Source of the DNA: Reticulascus tulasneorum
Lineage: Eukaryota > Ascomycota > Sordariomycetes > Glomerellales > Reticulascaceae
Assembly (NCBI GenBank): GCA_001557505.1
Contig: LSAX01000005.1
Location: 1,116,001 to 1,180,000, forward strand
Direction of reading: 5' to 3'
DNA length: 64,000 nt
The notes under the pieces were generated by a model. That model saw nothing but the letters and a program-made list of their open reading frames with translations. It was not told the DNA's origin and did no database searches. Shown piece by piece: positions 46,055 through 58,100 of this stretch. Positions within the stretch are counted from its first letter, which is position 1. Every line of letters begins with the position of its first letter. The translations under genes and the position numbers were made by a program.

Positions 46055-47014
46055 TTTCCTAGATTCCAACTTGCTGATTTCTTGCGCCCTGAAAGGGAAT
46101 GGTCTGAGCATACAGTTGTGCCTATCGGAAGGCCAAGGTAAGGGGGGCAAAACCAAAACGTATGCTGATCGGTTTTGAAAAGAAGCAATGCGGCAATCAT
46201 AAAATGATGTTTTGTTCAATTAATTTACTGTAGGCCTTGATATTTGTAGTTTTCGAAGCTGTGCTTCTTGCTAGATTTGAACCATGTACCTGATAAAACA
46301 TCATTCCCGGCAGATGGTTTGTTTAGCCGACGAAAATGCTCCATGAAATAAGCCTATATAGCAACAAGCCTATGATTGGCGTTGTTTAAACATCGCTATC
46401 TATTATTTAACGAATGACAGTATAGCCCGCTTCGACGTATCAGATCGGCCGGAGCCAGCCAACAAAAGCCAAAAGGGAAGAAAGGAGTCGTGGCCCAACA
46501 TCAACTCACCTTCCTGCGGCTGTGTGTGAACCATCATGGATCCTGGAAGAGGCTCTTCCAGTGACGTGTAGTAAGGTGGTGGCCAGATACCTAGGTTGAG
46601 GAATTACTCGTCCATCGTACGAGCGGTAGCGGTTGGTTTCCGTCAGAACGATAAGCTTGCTACGCGAGGGAGTTCCCCCCCGGAACTAACCTTCGGCTGG
46701 TCCCAGTTAAGTAACGAAACACCACCAAGACCCCCGACAGGCCAAATTGCCTTCGTGGAAGCGAATAGTCTCATTCAAATCCCTGTGGTTGGAAGTATGT
46801 TGTATTTTGAGGCAGTTTTTAGACCAAATGGGATCGATGTTGGTGGCTTTGGCACCTACGGTCTGGCGCCACCCGGCGGACTAATTATGTACCTAGAACG
46901 GCAATGCTCGTGACTTGCCGCAGAAAGATCGGGCACGCCCGCTTCAGTATCAATTTCAGTCTGGCTCCGAAGCGACTTTGGAATGAGGTTGCTTCTAGCA
47001 GTGTAGTGTAGAAA
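46055..47014. other. intergenic region, small inverted repeat
   Basis: About 1 kb between divergent genes. AGTTCC (46671-46676) and GGAACT (46682-46687) form a perfect 6-bp inverted repeat around five C. A 105-codon frame at 46596-46913 has no ATG support from context and no motif. Confidence 0.35.
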
Positions 47015-47977
47015 ATGCCCTCGACAAACACTCGCCGACCGGTAACTTGGTACCCGCCAGTCCTTACGCCGCGACAGCAATTCCGCCAGGCTCCAATAAA
47101 GTACCTCGCGCGATGGATTTACCAGACAAGACGACGGCTCCCAAATGATCTTATTACATCCTCGTCGACCTCACCAATCTCAATTGTCTGTATCTCAGAC
47201 ACCCATACAACCCAGCCCCATGTCCCAGAAGGGGATTTACTTCTCCATGCTGGCGATATGAGCAACGGTGGCTCCTTTGCAGAGATACAAGCGCAGCTGG
47301 ACTGGCTAAAGACTCTCCCGCACACGCACAAAGTCATGATCGCTGGCAACCATGATCTTCTTTTAGATCCGAACTACGTGGCCAGATTTCCAGACCGGAT
47401 CTACGAAAGGGAAGGCACATCGTGCAGCGACCTCGACTGGGGTGATATAATCTATCTTTGCAACACCAGCGCCCACCTCAAGTTCCCTAACGGCCACTCA
47501 ATTACCGTATATGGCTCGCCTTGGACCGAACAATTTGGGACATGGGCGTTCCAATACCCTCAAATCAGACAAGTATGGCCAACCAGCGTTCCGCCTGGGA
47601 CCGATATTCTCTTCACACATGGCCCTCCAAAGGGACATCTAGATGAAGGAGGCAAGGGGTGTCCACAGCTGCTCTGGGAAATATGGCGCGCTCGTCCTCA
47701 ACTGGTCGTGTTTGGGCACATCCATGCCGGCTACGGTCGAGAAGACATTGTTTATGACACTGTGGAAGCGGCGTACGACGGGGTGATCGCGGGGGACAAG
47801 GGTCTGGCCGCGATTATTCTCATGGCCTGGTGGTTGCTGTGCACCCGGCTGTGGGATACTGTGCCACACTTCCGACTACGACAACGAGATTTGGATAGTA
47901 CAATTCTTGTCAACGCTTCCGCGGTTCCAGGCAGGAGGGGCGACAAATCTCAGCCAGCCATTGTGGTGGAGCTCTGA
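47015..47977 (+). CDS. calcineurin-like metallophosphoesterase
   Basis: Single exon of 320 residues. The five metal-site motifs come in order: CISDTHTTQ, LLLHAGDMSNGG, VMIAGNHDLLLD, LFTHGPPKGHLD and VVFGHIHAGYG. A hydrophobic segment near residue 265 (LAAIILMAWWLLCTRLW) may anchor it to a membrane. It then ends with ILVNASAVPGRRG, a feature of fungal members of this group. It should hydrolyse phosphomono- or diesters with a two-metal centre; the natural substrate cannot be told from sequence. Confidence 0.92.
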   Translation: MPSTNTRRPVTWYPPVLTPRQQFRQAPIKYLARWIYQTRRRLPNDLITSSSTSPISIVCISDTHTTQPHVPEGDLLLHAGDMSNGGSFAEIQAQLDWLKTLPHTHKVMIAGNHDLLLDPNYVARFPDRIYEREGTSCSDLDWGDIIYLCNTSAHLKFPNGHSITVYGSPWTEQFGTWAFQYPQIRQVWPTSVPPGTDILFTHGPPKGHLDEGGKGCPQLLWEIWRARPQLVVFGHIHAGYGREDIVYDTVEAAYDGVIAGDKGLAAIILMAWWLLCTRLWDTVPHFRLRQRDLDSTILVNASAVPGRRGDKSQPAIVVEL

Positions 47978-48940
47978 CGGGCAGGAGCTCATGACACTGC
48001 CATGCACACGGAGACCGATATTGGGCGAAGCCGTTTGGCTTGCAATGCGAAAAGAAAACGAGTGGCAAATCGCATTACGCAGTAACAGAGGTTACCCACC
48101 AGCCTCTAGGGTCCACAGCCGCTATTTAACATAGAGGGTTCGCGGTCACTCAAGGCATGCCGATTTTCCTCAACCGGAACATCCCGCCCTGGCATGCTGG
48201 CATGGGCAAACGAACGAATTTCCGCTGCTGAATTGAGAGGTTATCGGGATTTTCATTCTCAACTGACTACGGACGGGAATATTTCGTTGCATTACAGGAG
48301 TTCATCTTAATCAAGCGTGTGTTCGTAGTGTACCTTGGGCACTAATATAATCCTCCAGCCCCCCGATTTACACGTCAGACGTGCAAGACTGGACCGTTAG
48401 GCGCCACCACACAACCGTTTGGAACTCTACAGACCAATAACTGGCTATCAACGCTGGAGGGGATCGGAGTGGATCCGGTAAAATCACGTCGGTAGGTTTC
48501 CATAATTGGGAGCTCATGCTACGCCTTGTACAACCGCAACTTGGACATGTCATTCGAAGTATCACCCCATTCCTGATCTCTTATTCGACGAACATCTCTG
48601 CGGCTCATGTATTGTGGTGTAGAGGAGGGCAAATAGCCAAGCTTCCCTCCCACCCACGCGTCAAATTGTCCATAGACAAGCACGTCACGTCAATCACAAA
48701 CAACACAGTCATGGGCGCGCTCTGGCTCTGTCGAGATGATAGGCGCAGCGCCATCCATGTTATGCCTACATGTTCTTCGCATGTGCCATATCTGCAACAT
48801 TAAATGGGGGTGATGTTCAGAGAATTAAGGTTCGGGTCGGGTGGCTCCAGAAGACGCCCACAATATGGAACAGTTGCAGTCTGTCTGCCACTCGTTGTAA
48901 ACAACATACGCCGTAGTGGCAGTGTTCGGTAAGTATATGC
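47978..48940. other. intergenic region, nothing recognised
   Basis: About 1 kb after the metallophosphoesterase. Short frames only; no motif seen. Confidence 0.4.
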
Positions 48941-49190
48941 TCATCTTCTCTTCCCCGTGCTCAGTATCGATCTCATGATCTTGTCGTTCATACCCACACT
49001 TTCGGCCAACCGACCATCAGGATGATACACATCGTTGAATGGATCGCGTTCATCTTCCTCAGGCTTCTAAGACTTTCTTGGACAGATGATCTTGCCTTCA
49101 CAATGTCCAACAGAACGAGTCAACGCCCTCAGCAAGCCAATGTGCTCTTCCACCCATGGTAGTAGTCCTCCAGACCCCAATACAGTGTAG
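48941..49190 (-). pseudogene. decayed coding stretch, unknown family
   Basis: One minus-strand frame without an ATG start reads like protein: LPWVEEHIGLLRALTRSVG, then HCEGKIICPRKS, an in-frame TAG at 49067-49069, then KPEEDERDPFNDVYHPDGR and MNDKIMRSILSTGKRR up to a TGA at 48941-48943. A further stretch in another frame upstream (~49250) reads FVEEADYRIIVWITR. The mix of balanced composition, an internal stop and frame change points to a remnant gene. The family is not recognised. Confidence 0.4.
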
Positions 49191-49675
49191 TTACTGATGT
49201 GATTCTACTCTAGTGATCCAAACAATTATTCGATAATCCGCTTCCTCAACGAACGCGCGTCAGTCCAGGAAAGACTGCTTCTTGCCACCCTCAATCTTAC
49301 AGCCGGAGGACAGAGCAGGATGGGAGACGAGACTGGAGAGAAGTCGGAGGCGGGGGAAGATAAACAGGATCGCCTGGAATCTTGTGAAGGCGGAAGTAAC
49401 CAGTCTAGGGTCTAAGTATGATGGCCTGAATTCCTACACGACTGTAAGGAACAAGATGGCGGTTTATGGGATATGGCACGGAATGGGAAATCTGGTAGCT
49501 GCTGGACAGATATCATGTCTGTTTCCCAACGGGCCAACGCAACGGCGCACGCCAGATGCTTGAGGATGTAAACTAGTCACAGTCTTTTCGGACCTTCCTT
49601 TCTTCCCCTTGTCTTCCCTTTTCCTACCCAAACATACCCAAACATACCTAAACATACCTAAACACAGATATCATA
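49191..49675. other. intergenic region with decamer repeat
   Basis: Includes possible further remnants of the decayed frame to its left, and the AAACATACCY repeat array just before the next gene's stop codon. Confidence 0.35.
49627..49664. repeat. 10-bp tandem repeat (AACATACCYA)
   Basis: Nearly four copies of AACATACCCA/AACATACCTA in a row, in the 3' flank of the cysteine-rich protein gene on the minus strand. A short microsatellite-like array; no function is evident. Confidence 0.8.
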
Positions 49676-50113
49676 TCACACCATCCGATAGATCATCAGT
49701 GCCAACAGACACAAGCCAACCAGACACACATTCGGCGGAGGCGGTCCTCCGACACCACGATTGTCGTTCGGATCTTCTCTTGCATAGCATTCGATACCGT
49801 GTAGGTTGCGAATAGTCCCGTTGGAATTCTCAGGGCTTGAGTTTATGCAGTGCTGCAGACTCGCGAAAGCGAGAGCTGTGTCTGGATCGGAGTTGTTCAG
49901 AGAAGTAGCGTTGCAGTAATAGTAGCAACGATACCCAAATGCACGGTCAAAGGCTACAATGGGTTCAGATCCGCAGCAAGTATCGAGCGTTTCGGTAACG
50001 TTGACGCCTGCTTCGCCTTCCACGTAGGGTGCATAGCAGGTGACGTGATCCTCTTTCCCTCCAATCGACACCTGGCCGGTGGCGGGGCAGGATATGTTCG
50101 TGCTCGGATTCAT
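49676..50113 (-). CDS. cysteine-rich protein with hydrophobic C-terminus, unknown function
   Basis: 145-residue frame from ATG 50113. It contains about ten cysteines (ISCPATGQ, HVTCYAPY, LDTCCGSEP, GYRCYYYCNATS, LQHCINSS, IECYARED) and several N-glycosylation sequons (NVT, NAT, NNS, NGT). The C-terminus PNVCLVGLCLLALMIYRMV is hydrophobic. Together this suggests an extracellular or membrane-anchored surface protein, perhaps GPI-type. However, no signal peptide precedes the ATG in this frame, so either a 5' exon was missed or the protein uses another route. I do not recognise the family. Confidence 0.5.
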   Translation of the reverse strand: MNPSTNISCPATGQVSIGGKEDHVTCYAPYVEGEAGVNVTETLDTCCGSEPIVAFDRAFGYRCYYYCNATSLNNSDPDTALAFASLQHCINSSPENSNGTIRNLHGIECYAREDPNDNRGVGGPPPPNVCLVGLCLLALMIYRMV

Positions 50114-51204
50114 ACTGGGTATTACTGCAGGTAATCGAGTATGGAAACTTGATGTAAGCTTCTGAGATGGGGAGATTGGTATCTGATAAAATAGGCTGAC
50201 TCGGAATGAGGCATAGGCTGGTCAAGCGATGATCAATAAATCTGGAGACATTTCTTCAATGTTGGCCCTCGCTGATACGAGACTATCTATAAGCATTTAC
50301 CATCAGAAGAATCAAGGCTACCCATACATGTTTGGACGCGCCTGTGTGCGTTACTACGTCATTAGGAGTGTCAAGATGTGACTAGATGTGTCTATGGGGC
50401 TTGACCATATATTAATTACAGGGTGGTTGGTTCGGTATTGTGCATGCCAAGAAATGTTGTTGGTTCCCAAACATCTCGGGTTGCGCAAAAAAAGACCAAA
50501 AGGTTTTTATTGTATCCAGTCACATTTTTTTGCTTGCGGGCCGTCGGGCAATATCATTCGCACCGTGATTTCCGTTCTACGATTTCTTACGTCAAGCTCA
50601 AGCACCAGGCAGGCTGTGACTTGGGGCACATCGGAATAGGAGGGCTGGCGGCTTTTGCTTTAGCTCACTGCAGAGTCGGCTCACGTATCACGTTTCTCGC
50701 GATGACGAACAGGACACAAACATAGCCTCCTGGCTTTCGCTTTTGAGCTCGATTGACGGTGTAACAGATTCACCTAACCCAGGAGAGCCTGTCTACAGCT
50801 ATGTACCTCACGGCGGCATTGAGATTGCCAACAGGGTGAAGAAAGAAGCGCCGCTCCTGGCCTCTCATATCTCGTATCCTCGTATGCTGAATTCTATCAT
50901 TTACAGCTAGTAATGAAGCATCAATGGTCTAGTATGGAATGCGGAGAGTTCCTCTGCGTAGTTCAATACAAGTAGATCATGAAGCTGACGTCTTTCTATG
51001 CCGCTTACGTGGGCGAATTGTGGGTTCCTTTTTGATCAATGCCTTTCGACGAAAGATGGCATTGCCACACTGGCAGAATTGGGCGGTCCCGGCTGCGTTG
51101 GAAAGCAGGTTGCAGTCCTGAGCGGCCGTTCGTGTGATCCTCATCAGTGCAGAACAAGAAGTTCGAGGCCGCATCGATAAGATCTGGAGGCTTTGACAAA
51201 CCAC
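50114..51204. other. intergenic region, possible relic frame on plus strand
   Basis: About 1.1 kb. From ~50640 to ~50910 one plus-strand frame stays open without an early ATG and reads DEQDTNIASWLSLLSSIDG and YVPHGGIEIANRVKKEAP before a TAG. It may be the end of a lost gene. No family recognised. Confidence 0.25.
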
Positions 51205-52773
51205 CTACAGCTGCTTCACTGCTTCCTGCCCCGCAATCCTCCCGAAGACAACGCACTCAAGCAACGAGGAGCCTCCAAGCCTGTTGTCTCCGTGGATACC
51301 ACCGGTGATCTCACCAGCAGCGTAAATTCCCTGTATTGGTTCAAGTCCATGGGCGTTCGAGGCCAACACCTGCGCCTTCTCGTTGAAACTGGCTCCTCCC
51401 ATCGTGAAATGTACAATCGGGGTGACCTTGCCGATACAAACCTCCTCATCTCGGTTTGACTCTCCCGATTGCAGCCTCCAGTGGCCAAATGGCCCCCTCC
51501 CAAACTCATCGTCCCGCCCAGCCGCAACTCCTGCTGCGTACTTGTCCACAGCAGCAATCATGGCCGGGTTCAAATCCTTGACTTTCATCTTCTCCATCAA
51601 GCCCTTAAACAGGTAAAAGCCCAAGTGTGAGCCAACTGCCTCGCCCGCGCCAGGATCCAGTAGAATCGTTATCTCCCATTGTTTGATCACTCCGTCGTCT
51701 TTGGATGGTAGGTCCATGATAGCTTTGCTGACGACCTCCCTCGTTTCCATCTCGTTCACGAACCTCTTACCGCTGGGCGACAGGAGAATTCCGCCCTCGC
51801 CACGCAGTACCTCTGCAGCGAGGAATTTGTATCCGGCAACGGGATCCTTTCGATCGATGAAGCCTGTCGGGTGAATCTGCACGCTGTCCATATCTACAAG
51901 CTCCGCGCCAACATCGGTGAGGATACCGTGCGAACCCGCCCGAGCCTCGTTCGTTGATGGCATCCCCGACAAATCAGGGCGGTACTGCGACAGAAGGCCA
52001 TTTGCATCTCCAGCAAAGCCACCGGCGGCGAAGACAACTGGTCCTTCGAGCAGATGAGGGTGGCCGTCGTGGATGTAGCGGACCCCATTGACTCGACCGT
52101 CATTGAACTCCAAGCTTGTCACATCTGCAAGGTTGCTCAGTTGGAACTTTGGGTGCTCTTTCAGCTTCTTCAGCAGGGTCGTGACAATCGCAGCGCCTGG
52201 AGGAGTGGTGCCAGATCCACGGTGAGTGCGAGCCACCGTGTGACCGCCAAGGGGTGCGACGACGCTCAAGTCAACGCCAATCTCATCAACAAGCCAACTT
52301 ACGGCACGTTCAGATTGATTCGTAAGCATTTCAATGAGCGTTTGGCGATCTATGTCTTGTTTTGTTCCCGCCGTCCAGCTCCGAAACCTCGCACCCGCAG
52401 ATCGGATCGTGTCGTCGTAGAAGCTACCATCGCTCTCAATCCCGGCTGCCCTCTGGAACCTCGTACCTGCTCCATTGATCCCGGATGACGCCTTGATGCT
52501 ATTGCCCCCAGGTTTCGGGGCGCGATCAAGCATATGCACCGACGCACCTGCCCTCAGCGCCTCGTACGCTGCTGACATGCCTGCCAGGCCAGACCCAACG
52601 ACAATGACGGGTTTCAGAGGAATCTGAGACATGGCAGAGACTGTACTGGAAGGTGATCCAGAGAGAATAGACAGAGGGCGGCTGATGAGGCGGTGGTATA
52701 GCATACCCAGAACGGCTGCAGAAATGCCAACGAACAAGGTGGCAAGGAATCGCCGGATTCTTCTAGTCAACAT
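51205..52773 (-). CDS. FAD-dependent fumarate reductase, OSM1/FRD1-like
   Basis: Single exon; the first ATG (52773) gives 522 residues, while the longer frame begins with a TTG. An N-terminal hydrophobic segment (FLATLFVGISAAVLGMLY) may target or anchor it. The FAD motif is VIVVGSGLAGMSAAYEALRA, followed by GGNSIKASSGING. The active-site region is QIHPTGFIDRKDPVAGYKF with AAEVLRGEGGILL. Near the C-terminus GEITGGIHGDNRLGGSSLLE and CVVFGRIAGQ complete the flavin site. Soluble fumarate reductases of this type reduce fumarate to succinate to reoxidise FADH2, in yeast in mitochondria and ER, supporting growth at low oxygen. No cytochrome b5 domain is attached, unlike some fungal relatives. Confidence 0.93.
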   Translation of the reverse strand: MLTRRIRRFLATLFVGISAAVLGMLYHRLISRPLSILSGSPSSTVSAMSQIPLKPVIVVGSGLAGMSAAYEALRAGASVHMLDRAPKPGGNSIKASSGINGAGTRFQRAAGIESDGSFYDDTIRSAGARFRSWTAGTKQDIDRQTLIEMLTNQSERAVSWLVDEIGVDLSVVAPLGGHTVARTHRGSGTTPPGAAIVTTLLKKLKEHPKFQLSNLADVTSLEFNDGRVNGVRYIHDGHPHLLEGPVVFAAGGFAGDANGLLSQYRPDLSGMPSTNEARAGSHGILTDVGAELVDMDSVQIHPTGFIDRKDPVAGYKFLAAEVLRGEGGILLSPSGKRFVNEMETREVVSKAIMDLPSKDDGVIKQWEITILLDPGAGEAVGSHLGFYLFKGLMEKMKVKDLNPAMIAAVDKYAAGVAAGRDDEFGRGPFGHWRLQSGESNRDEEVCIGKVTPIVHFTMGGASFNEKAQVLASNAHGLEPIQGIYAAGEITGGIHGDNRLGGSSLLECVVFGRIAGQEAVKQL

Positions 52774-53997
52774 CGCAAAGGCGGACAGGGCATTGCCCTT
52801 CTGTAATTCGAATGCTAATAAGAACTCATGACGAGGAAACGCCAAGTACTAATGCGCTGACAGCATCAGGCGACTTTTGCTGTAGTTATCGTATGATGTG
52901 AAGGGCAGGCGAAAAACACGAATTGGTCAGATTTCTCAGGGGACGCTCTTGGGTGAGGGGTTCGATTGACCCCGCGGTTTGGTAAGGAGAAGGAAATTGG
53001 AGACAAAGAGCACGACGGAATGTCTCCCAGCCCTTGACGAAGGTGCTTACCTGGGCATTAGAGAATAAGGGAGGATCTTGTCTAACTAGAGTCTCATCAT
53101 TGATATTCGTAATTGGGTAGGTTACGTCTCGTCAATGCTTTTTGACAGTAAAGAATGTGCCAGTGTACTGCACAACAACTTAGACTCGACCGTGTCGTAC
53201 AGCACGTGAGGGCAGTAACAACCCTGAGAAAGGCCTGAAGTGCCCAGAGACACCTTAACCTTTCATGAGTATTCATTAATTACTTCAAAAGAACTCGCCA
53301 GCCAGACCACTTCACCCCGCCAATAATGACCGAAGATAAATCTGCTTACTTTGAAGTAGACATTTCTGATTAACTTCTCCTCGCGCGTCCTCATCTTCTC
53401 AATCCTTTATCGCTGTCGCCCACGCAATCTTGCTGTAGAAAGATGCCCTTTAGGCTCAAATCCTCGGCCGAAACGCAGAGTTCCTCCGCAAATTAACCTC
53501 CACAAATTAGATCCTGGCGACGTAGGCCAAGGCCACGCCTCTACGATGAGTGTTACCTCCATGCCGCGCGAACCGGAATCCAGGTTCTTTCGGGAGGAGT
53601 GTCGCCAAGACTCAACTGCCGCTTAACAACCATCCATCAATCGAACCCATCAGGTCAGCGCAAATGATAAATCTTCAATTGTTTCATGAGGCCGTAATAC
53701 GCGTCATAAGGTAAATAGCGGTATCTACAGATGTGACCGCAAATACCCACCCAAACGCGATTTTCCCAACCAAATCCCGGACCGGAAATATCCACCGTTT
53801 GATACAGTGGGAGATAAAGATTTCTTCGCGCCAATTTCGACGGGTCGCTGGCACATCCCAACATAAAGCAGAGACTCTTCCTCCAATAGGTATATTCATA
53901 ACCGCCACTTTGGCGATCCATCGTCGACGCAGGCATCCAGAACTGCAGTCTCTTCTTTGCGGTCCGTCGTCTTCAAAAACAAGCTCGCGACATCATA
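52774..53997. other. intergenic region, nothing recognised
   Basis: About 1.2 kb between the fumarate reductase promoter and the 3' end of the transporter gene. Short minus-strand frames at 53655-53936 have no motif. Confidence 0.4.
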
Positions 53998-55128
53998 TTA
54001 CACGGTCGCGCGGTTGCTCTTCTCCTTGCGCAGCTCACGGCCCTTGTCGGACCATGGGAGATGGAAGACAGGGACCTGGAAAAACGAGTTGCTGCGATTG
54101 CGTTAGCTCTAACATCCGATGGGCAAGGGCCATGAGTCCGGTTGGCGTGAAACATACCTGTCGTCCTGCAGACCGGCCAAAGCACAGTACCATGCTAAGA
54201 AGGCTGCAAGCATGCCAAACACACCACCCGCCTTCTGGAGACCTAGCTGGGCAGCAGTGTTACCCATACTCGCGGCGTAGTTCTCACATGCGAGAAACAG
54301 AAATGCGAGGTCGAGAGTGAAGAACAAGAGGAAGAACATGACTGTCGACCTCAGCGTGCAGATCACTAGAATGGTTGTGAAGATGAACCAGCCAGTCAGG
54401 AAGAAGCCGACGGCAGAAAAGTGGTCTTTCGGATCCGCAGCGTACGGGCCCGTCTCGGTGTTGAGAATGTTCCAGTTAGGCGTCAAAAGAATACCGTAGG
54501 CGATCCAAAATCCACCATACGAGGACAGAGCAGTGGCACCAAATGTGTTACCCACAGCCATTTCCCTGTACCATCGGTCAGCAGCTGATGCTATCATAGT
54601 TCGAATGAACTAAATTCTCCACAAGCTCCACCCTATTGTCCTCAAGGTCCACAAAACGCACTCCACCAGAGTGAAGTAGCTCCAGAGAAGCGCCGAAACG
54701 ACGCGTTCGTGTAAACCGTGAGGGGATACGAGAAAGACAGAGAAAACTCACCACATGCCAGCAAGAAGCTGAACGAGGCCACCGTAACCGAGAGCCAGAG
54801 GGACCGCAATGTTGGGTGCCGATACGCCACGGGCATTCAAGTTGACGGCGGAGAGAACGAAAGTGGTAAGGGCGAAAGCAGAGAGTCCCAGAGGCGCTGG
54901 GTTAGCGAACTTCCGGTGCTCGAACGGCTTCCACACGCCGGGCTGAAGAGCACCGCCAAAGGCTCGCGCCTCCTCGTTGTCGGGTCGGAAGTCATGGTGG
55001 AAGGGTCCACGATTGCGTGGTTGCGAGCCGTTGACAGCAGACCCATTGAAACCACTGCTTCCGTTCGTGTGAATGTCCTTTTCGTTGTCCAGCGGTGCCG
55101 CTGTGTGGGTTGTCTGGGTAGTAGCCAT
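53998..55128 (-). CDS. GPR1/FUN34/YaaH-family acetate transporter-like protein
   Basis: Three exons (55128-54752, 54565-54158, 54091-53998) give 292 residues. The polar N-terminus ends at [20 protein letters not shown], which holds the NPAPLGL motif of the family and begins helix 1. [19 protein letters not shown] is the second signature, completed across intron 1. About six hydrophobic helices follow, and the end [17 protein letters not shown] is typical of fungal members. Yeast Ady2 and Aspergillus AcpA in this family take up acetate with protons at the plasma membrane; others are linked to ammonium export. Intron 1 is unusually long for this window (186 bp) and intron 2 is 66 bp. The upstream region is pyrimidine/purine-rich with a repeated GGGTAT near 55205-55225. 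Confidence 0.93.
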
Positions 55129-58100
55129 CGTATCTGAGGGATGTTGAAGGCTGTGTCTTACTCCAAGAGTTGTATATGGGGAAGAGGTTAAAGTGAGCAA
55201 AGGGACGGGGTATGGGGTATGGGGTATTATATGGTGATGCAAGCTCCACTAAGGACAGAAGAAAGAAAGAGGAGTCTTTCTTCGCTGGGGAAACGTGGGG
55301 AGAGAAACGCTCTTATGTAAACTGTCGACGACCAGGGCAAGCGTAAGAGAAATTGGGTTGCCGGAACCTTGGATGCGGTGGTGCAAACAGCTCTCGGGAT
55401 ATGCGGAGCAAAGGATTGTGGGTCAGGAAGGCAAACAGAGATATAGCCAGAGCAGATGATCATTTAAGGGCCTAGCAGGACGGCAAGGGTCACACAATGC
55501 ACTGCGGGCAGCATCATGTTCGATTCACTGCTGCCGGTGACCTAACTGCCTCACGCTCCTCGGTTATATGCATAGCTGGCTATTCGGATGAGATGGATGT
55601 ACGGATGTGGAAAAGAGGGCCTGACTGATCCACCACCAAAACAGGCGTGTGCCTGGGAGGTAGTAGGATTGGATGGCAAACTTTACCTATCCCATTCCGT
55701 CAGCCACGGCGACGTGGGCCAGGCGGAATTACTTAGGTAGCGCTGCTGATTTGCAAGCACGGGCAGAAGACCCTACCACTTGGAATGATCGGAAAGTCAA
55801 GTAAACCCATATCGTCGCTGTCTGGGATACAGCCAGTGAGGGGTCGCGGTTCGTCATCCCACCGCAGCACAATTCGCCGCTGGCCTGTTTGCGGCTCGGC
55901 GCTCTGGGCGAAAGGGTGCTATCCACGGCCTGGAGCAAAGGAAACAAGAGGCGAACTGCTGCTTACCTCGGGCTTGGGAGAAAAGTCAGGCCATGCTGAG
56001 GCCATATGTGTGTAGCAAGATGGCGGCGACCGTTTGGGGCAGCGCCTCGCTGGGGAGAAAATTGGGGCAGTTGCGTAATGACGTATTGCATAAACCGAGT
56101 CTGCGTCAGGGGTCCTTCCAAAACTTTTGTGGCGAAGGAATGAGCTACATAGGTAGGTATGTTTGTGATCTTATTTTGTCCCTAAAGAAACACCACTCTC
56201 CACCAAATCTACGCATTGTTGGACAGTTGTCGACGGCGATCAGTATGGCATGGTTTCTGGGAGATGAGGCCCTTCTGGGTAGCTGGAGTAAAAATACACC
56301 ACATGTGCTGGTGTGAACCAGAACATGGTCGTTCTAGCTTGAACAGTCGGACTGAACGGCACACTTTCCTAGCCGTCTTGGCTGCGGATCGCCGCGGCGG
56401 GCTTGCATCTCAGGTTCCATAGTGGTCGCGAATTGACTTCAAGGCTCAAACCGAGTAATTGAAGCTTCAACAAGCCGATGTCTTACCAGCCCGGACCCGA
56501 GGGGATCCTCTTGCATGTTCAACCACAACCACCACCACCACCACAAGCCCCTACACCTCTAATATAGCGATGGCATTACTTCTCACTGGTTTTCTTTTAT
56601 TTGGTGTCCCAATGATCTCGGCCTGCTGCAAACGAGCCCCTCATCGTCTCCGGGTATCAGGTATCACAGTGTGTTTCAGGGCCACGCATATTAGGAGGAG
56701 TTTCCCTTTCGGAATTACCACCAAAGTGGATGCCATGGAGGAGGAGCTCCTGGCATCTCCAGCAGACACTGAATACCATGTCCTCCTCGAACGAGTGCCA
56801 TCTTCATGTGCCGAAGGGTGGCATTTTACTCAATAGAATGTTCATCGGGCCAATAGGGGACCACTAAACCTTCGATGTTTGAGTTCCCAATTGGTTAAAT
56901 GACCACTCTGGGCGAGGTGATGTGCCGCCAAGCGTGCAGACAGCGTCATACATATCGCCTGCGAAGCCATGGACAAAACTCCGGGAAGGCCATCGTCAGA
57001 GGCGTCCAACACCACATGGCGATGCGGGGAAAGGCTCCACACCCCCCTAGTTATCCATTTACTTCGAAGTGATGCAGCTGAAAGGAATCAATTCCGTTCT
57101 TGAACATGCAATGTCATGCAATTGTCGAGGTGGCCTGTTGTGGCGAGGCGGAGTATTGCAGCCCAACAAAAATGGATGGATGGTCTGATTCAAGAAGAAG
57201 GTGGACACGCATGGTATCGCGTTGAAAGATCTGGGTGTGTTCTGCAGGGTCTCAGCCCTTTCTCTTATCATGGGCTTGCCCTTAGTTTGTTGCTCCAAAT
57301 ATATGGCTTAGCACATAATTTGGGTTCTAACTTTAGTAGGGAGCTTTCACAACCAGGTCTTTCGGAGAAGTCACGAATGCCGCGGCAGACGCCCCCAAGA
57401 ACTAACCAGAATGTCCCGTTGTTTACGGTGCTTCATCCGCGCAGCTTCGTTTTTGTGAGCATACAATGGCTGGCAAACGTGATCACCATTGCTTTGTGGC
57501 GGTTGGACGCGGTCTCGGTGAGATCATCAGCCCACTTCACCCCACCACCCAGTATCACGACCCCTGAAGAGCCCGCTAAGCCCACGGTGTACTCCATAAT
57601 TCGGGGTCGTCGGCCCATTGAAGGCCATTCAGAACGATTCAATTACCCACAGACTGCGGCTCGATCTCTCCATTGCCCGTAAGATCCGATTACACCTGCC
57701 TGCGGCCGAAGGGAAGAGCTAGTCAGGAAGGCCATTTGTGACAAGCACTTGAGCCGCGAGGCTCGTATGTCGGCTCTCTGCTTTGGGTTGAGTCCCCTGA
57801 AAGGCCAGGGGAGGAACGTCGACTGGTGGTAGGCGCAATTTTATTGCTGGCCTTTCAGTGGAAGTCTCCTTGTCAGCCCACCCTGGTACTGTCTCTAATT
57901 ACTGGTTTGATTTATGCAGCTACCCGAACAATCTGCAGGCAGTAATTACAGGGAAAACGGAGTCCATCAGAGCTCTGTATGGAGTTCGTGGAGGCGCAAA
58001 GAGGCCGACTGAGACTTCCCGTCGGTGGCCCTCCAATGTCATGCCCTCCAACTTCCAGGCTTTGTTGAATAGCTCTGTACACCCCATTAATATTCGCATT

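Noticed and set aside
49627..49664. CRISPR-like array
   Set aside because: Units are 10 bp, directly adjacent and without spacers; this is a simple tandem repeat.
52950..52985. T-arm-like GGGGTTCGATTGACCCC suggesting a tRNA
   Set aside because: With the loop set as TTCGATT the stem does not pair, and no acceptor, D- or anticodon arm is found upstream.
56459..56836. 125-codon plus-strand frame with a poly-Thr run
   Set aside because: The run comes from a CCA simple repeat, and the remainder has no signal or motif beyond one hydrophobic patch.
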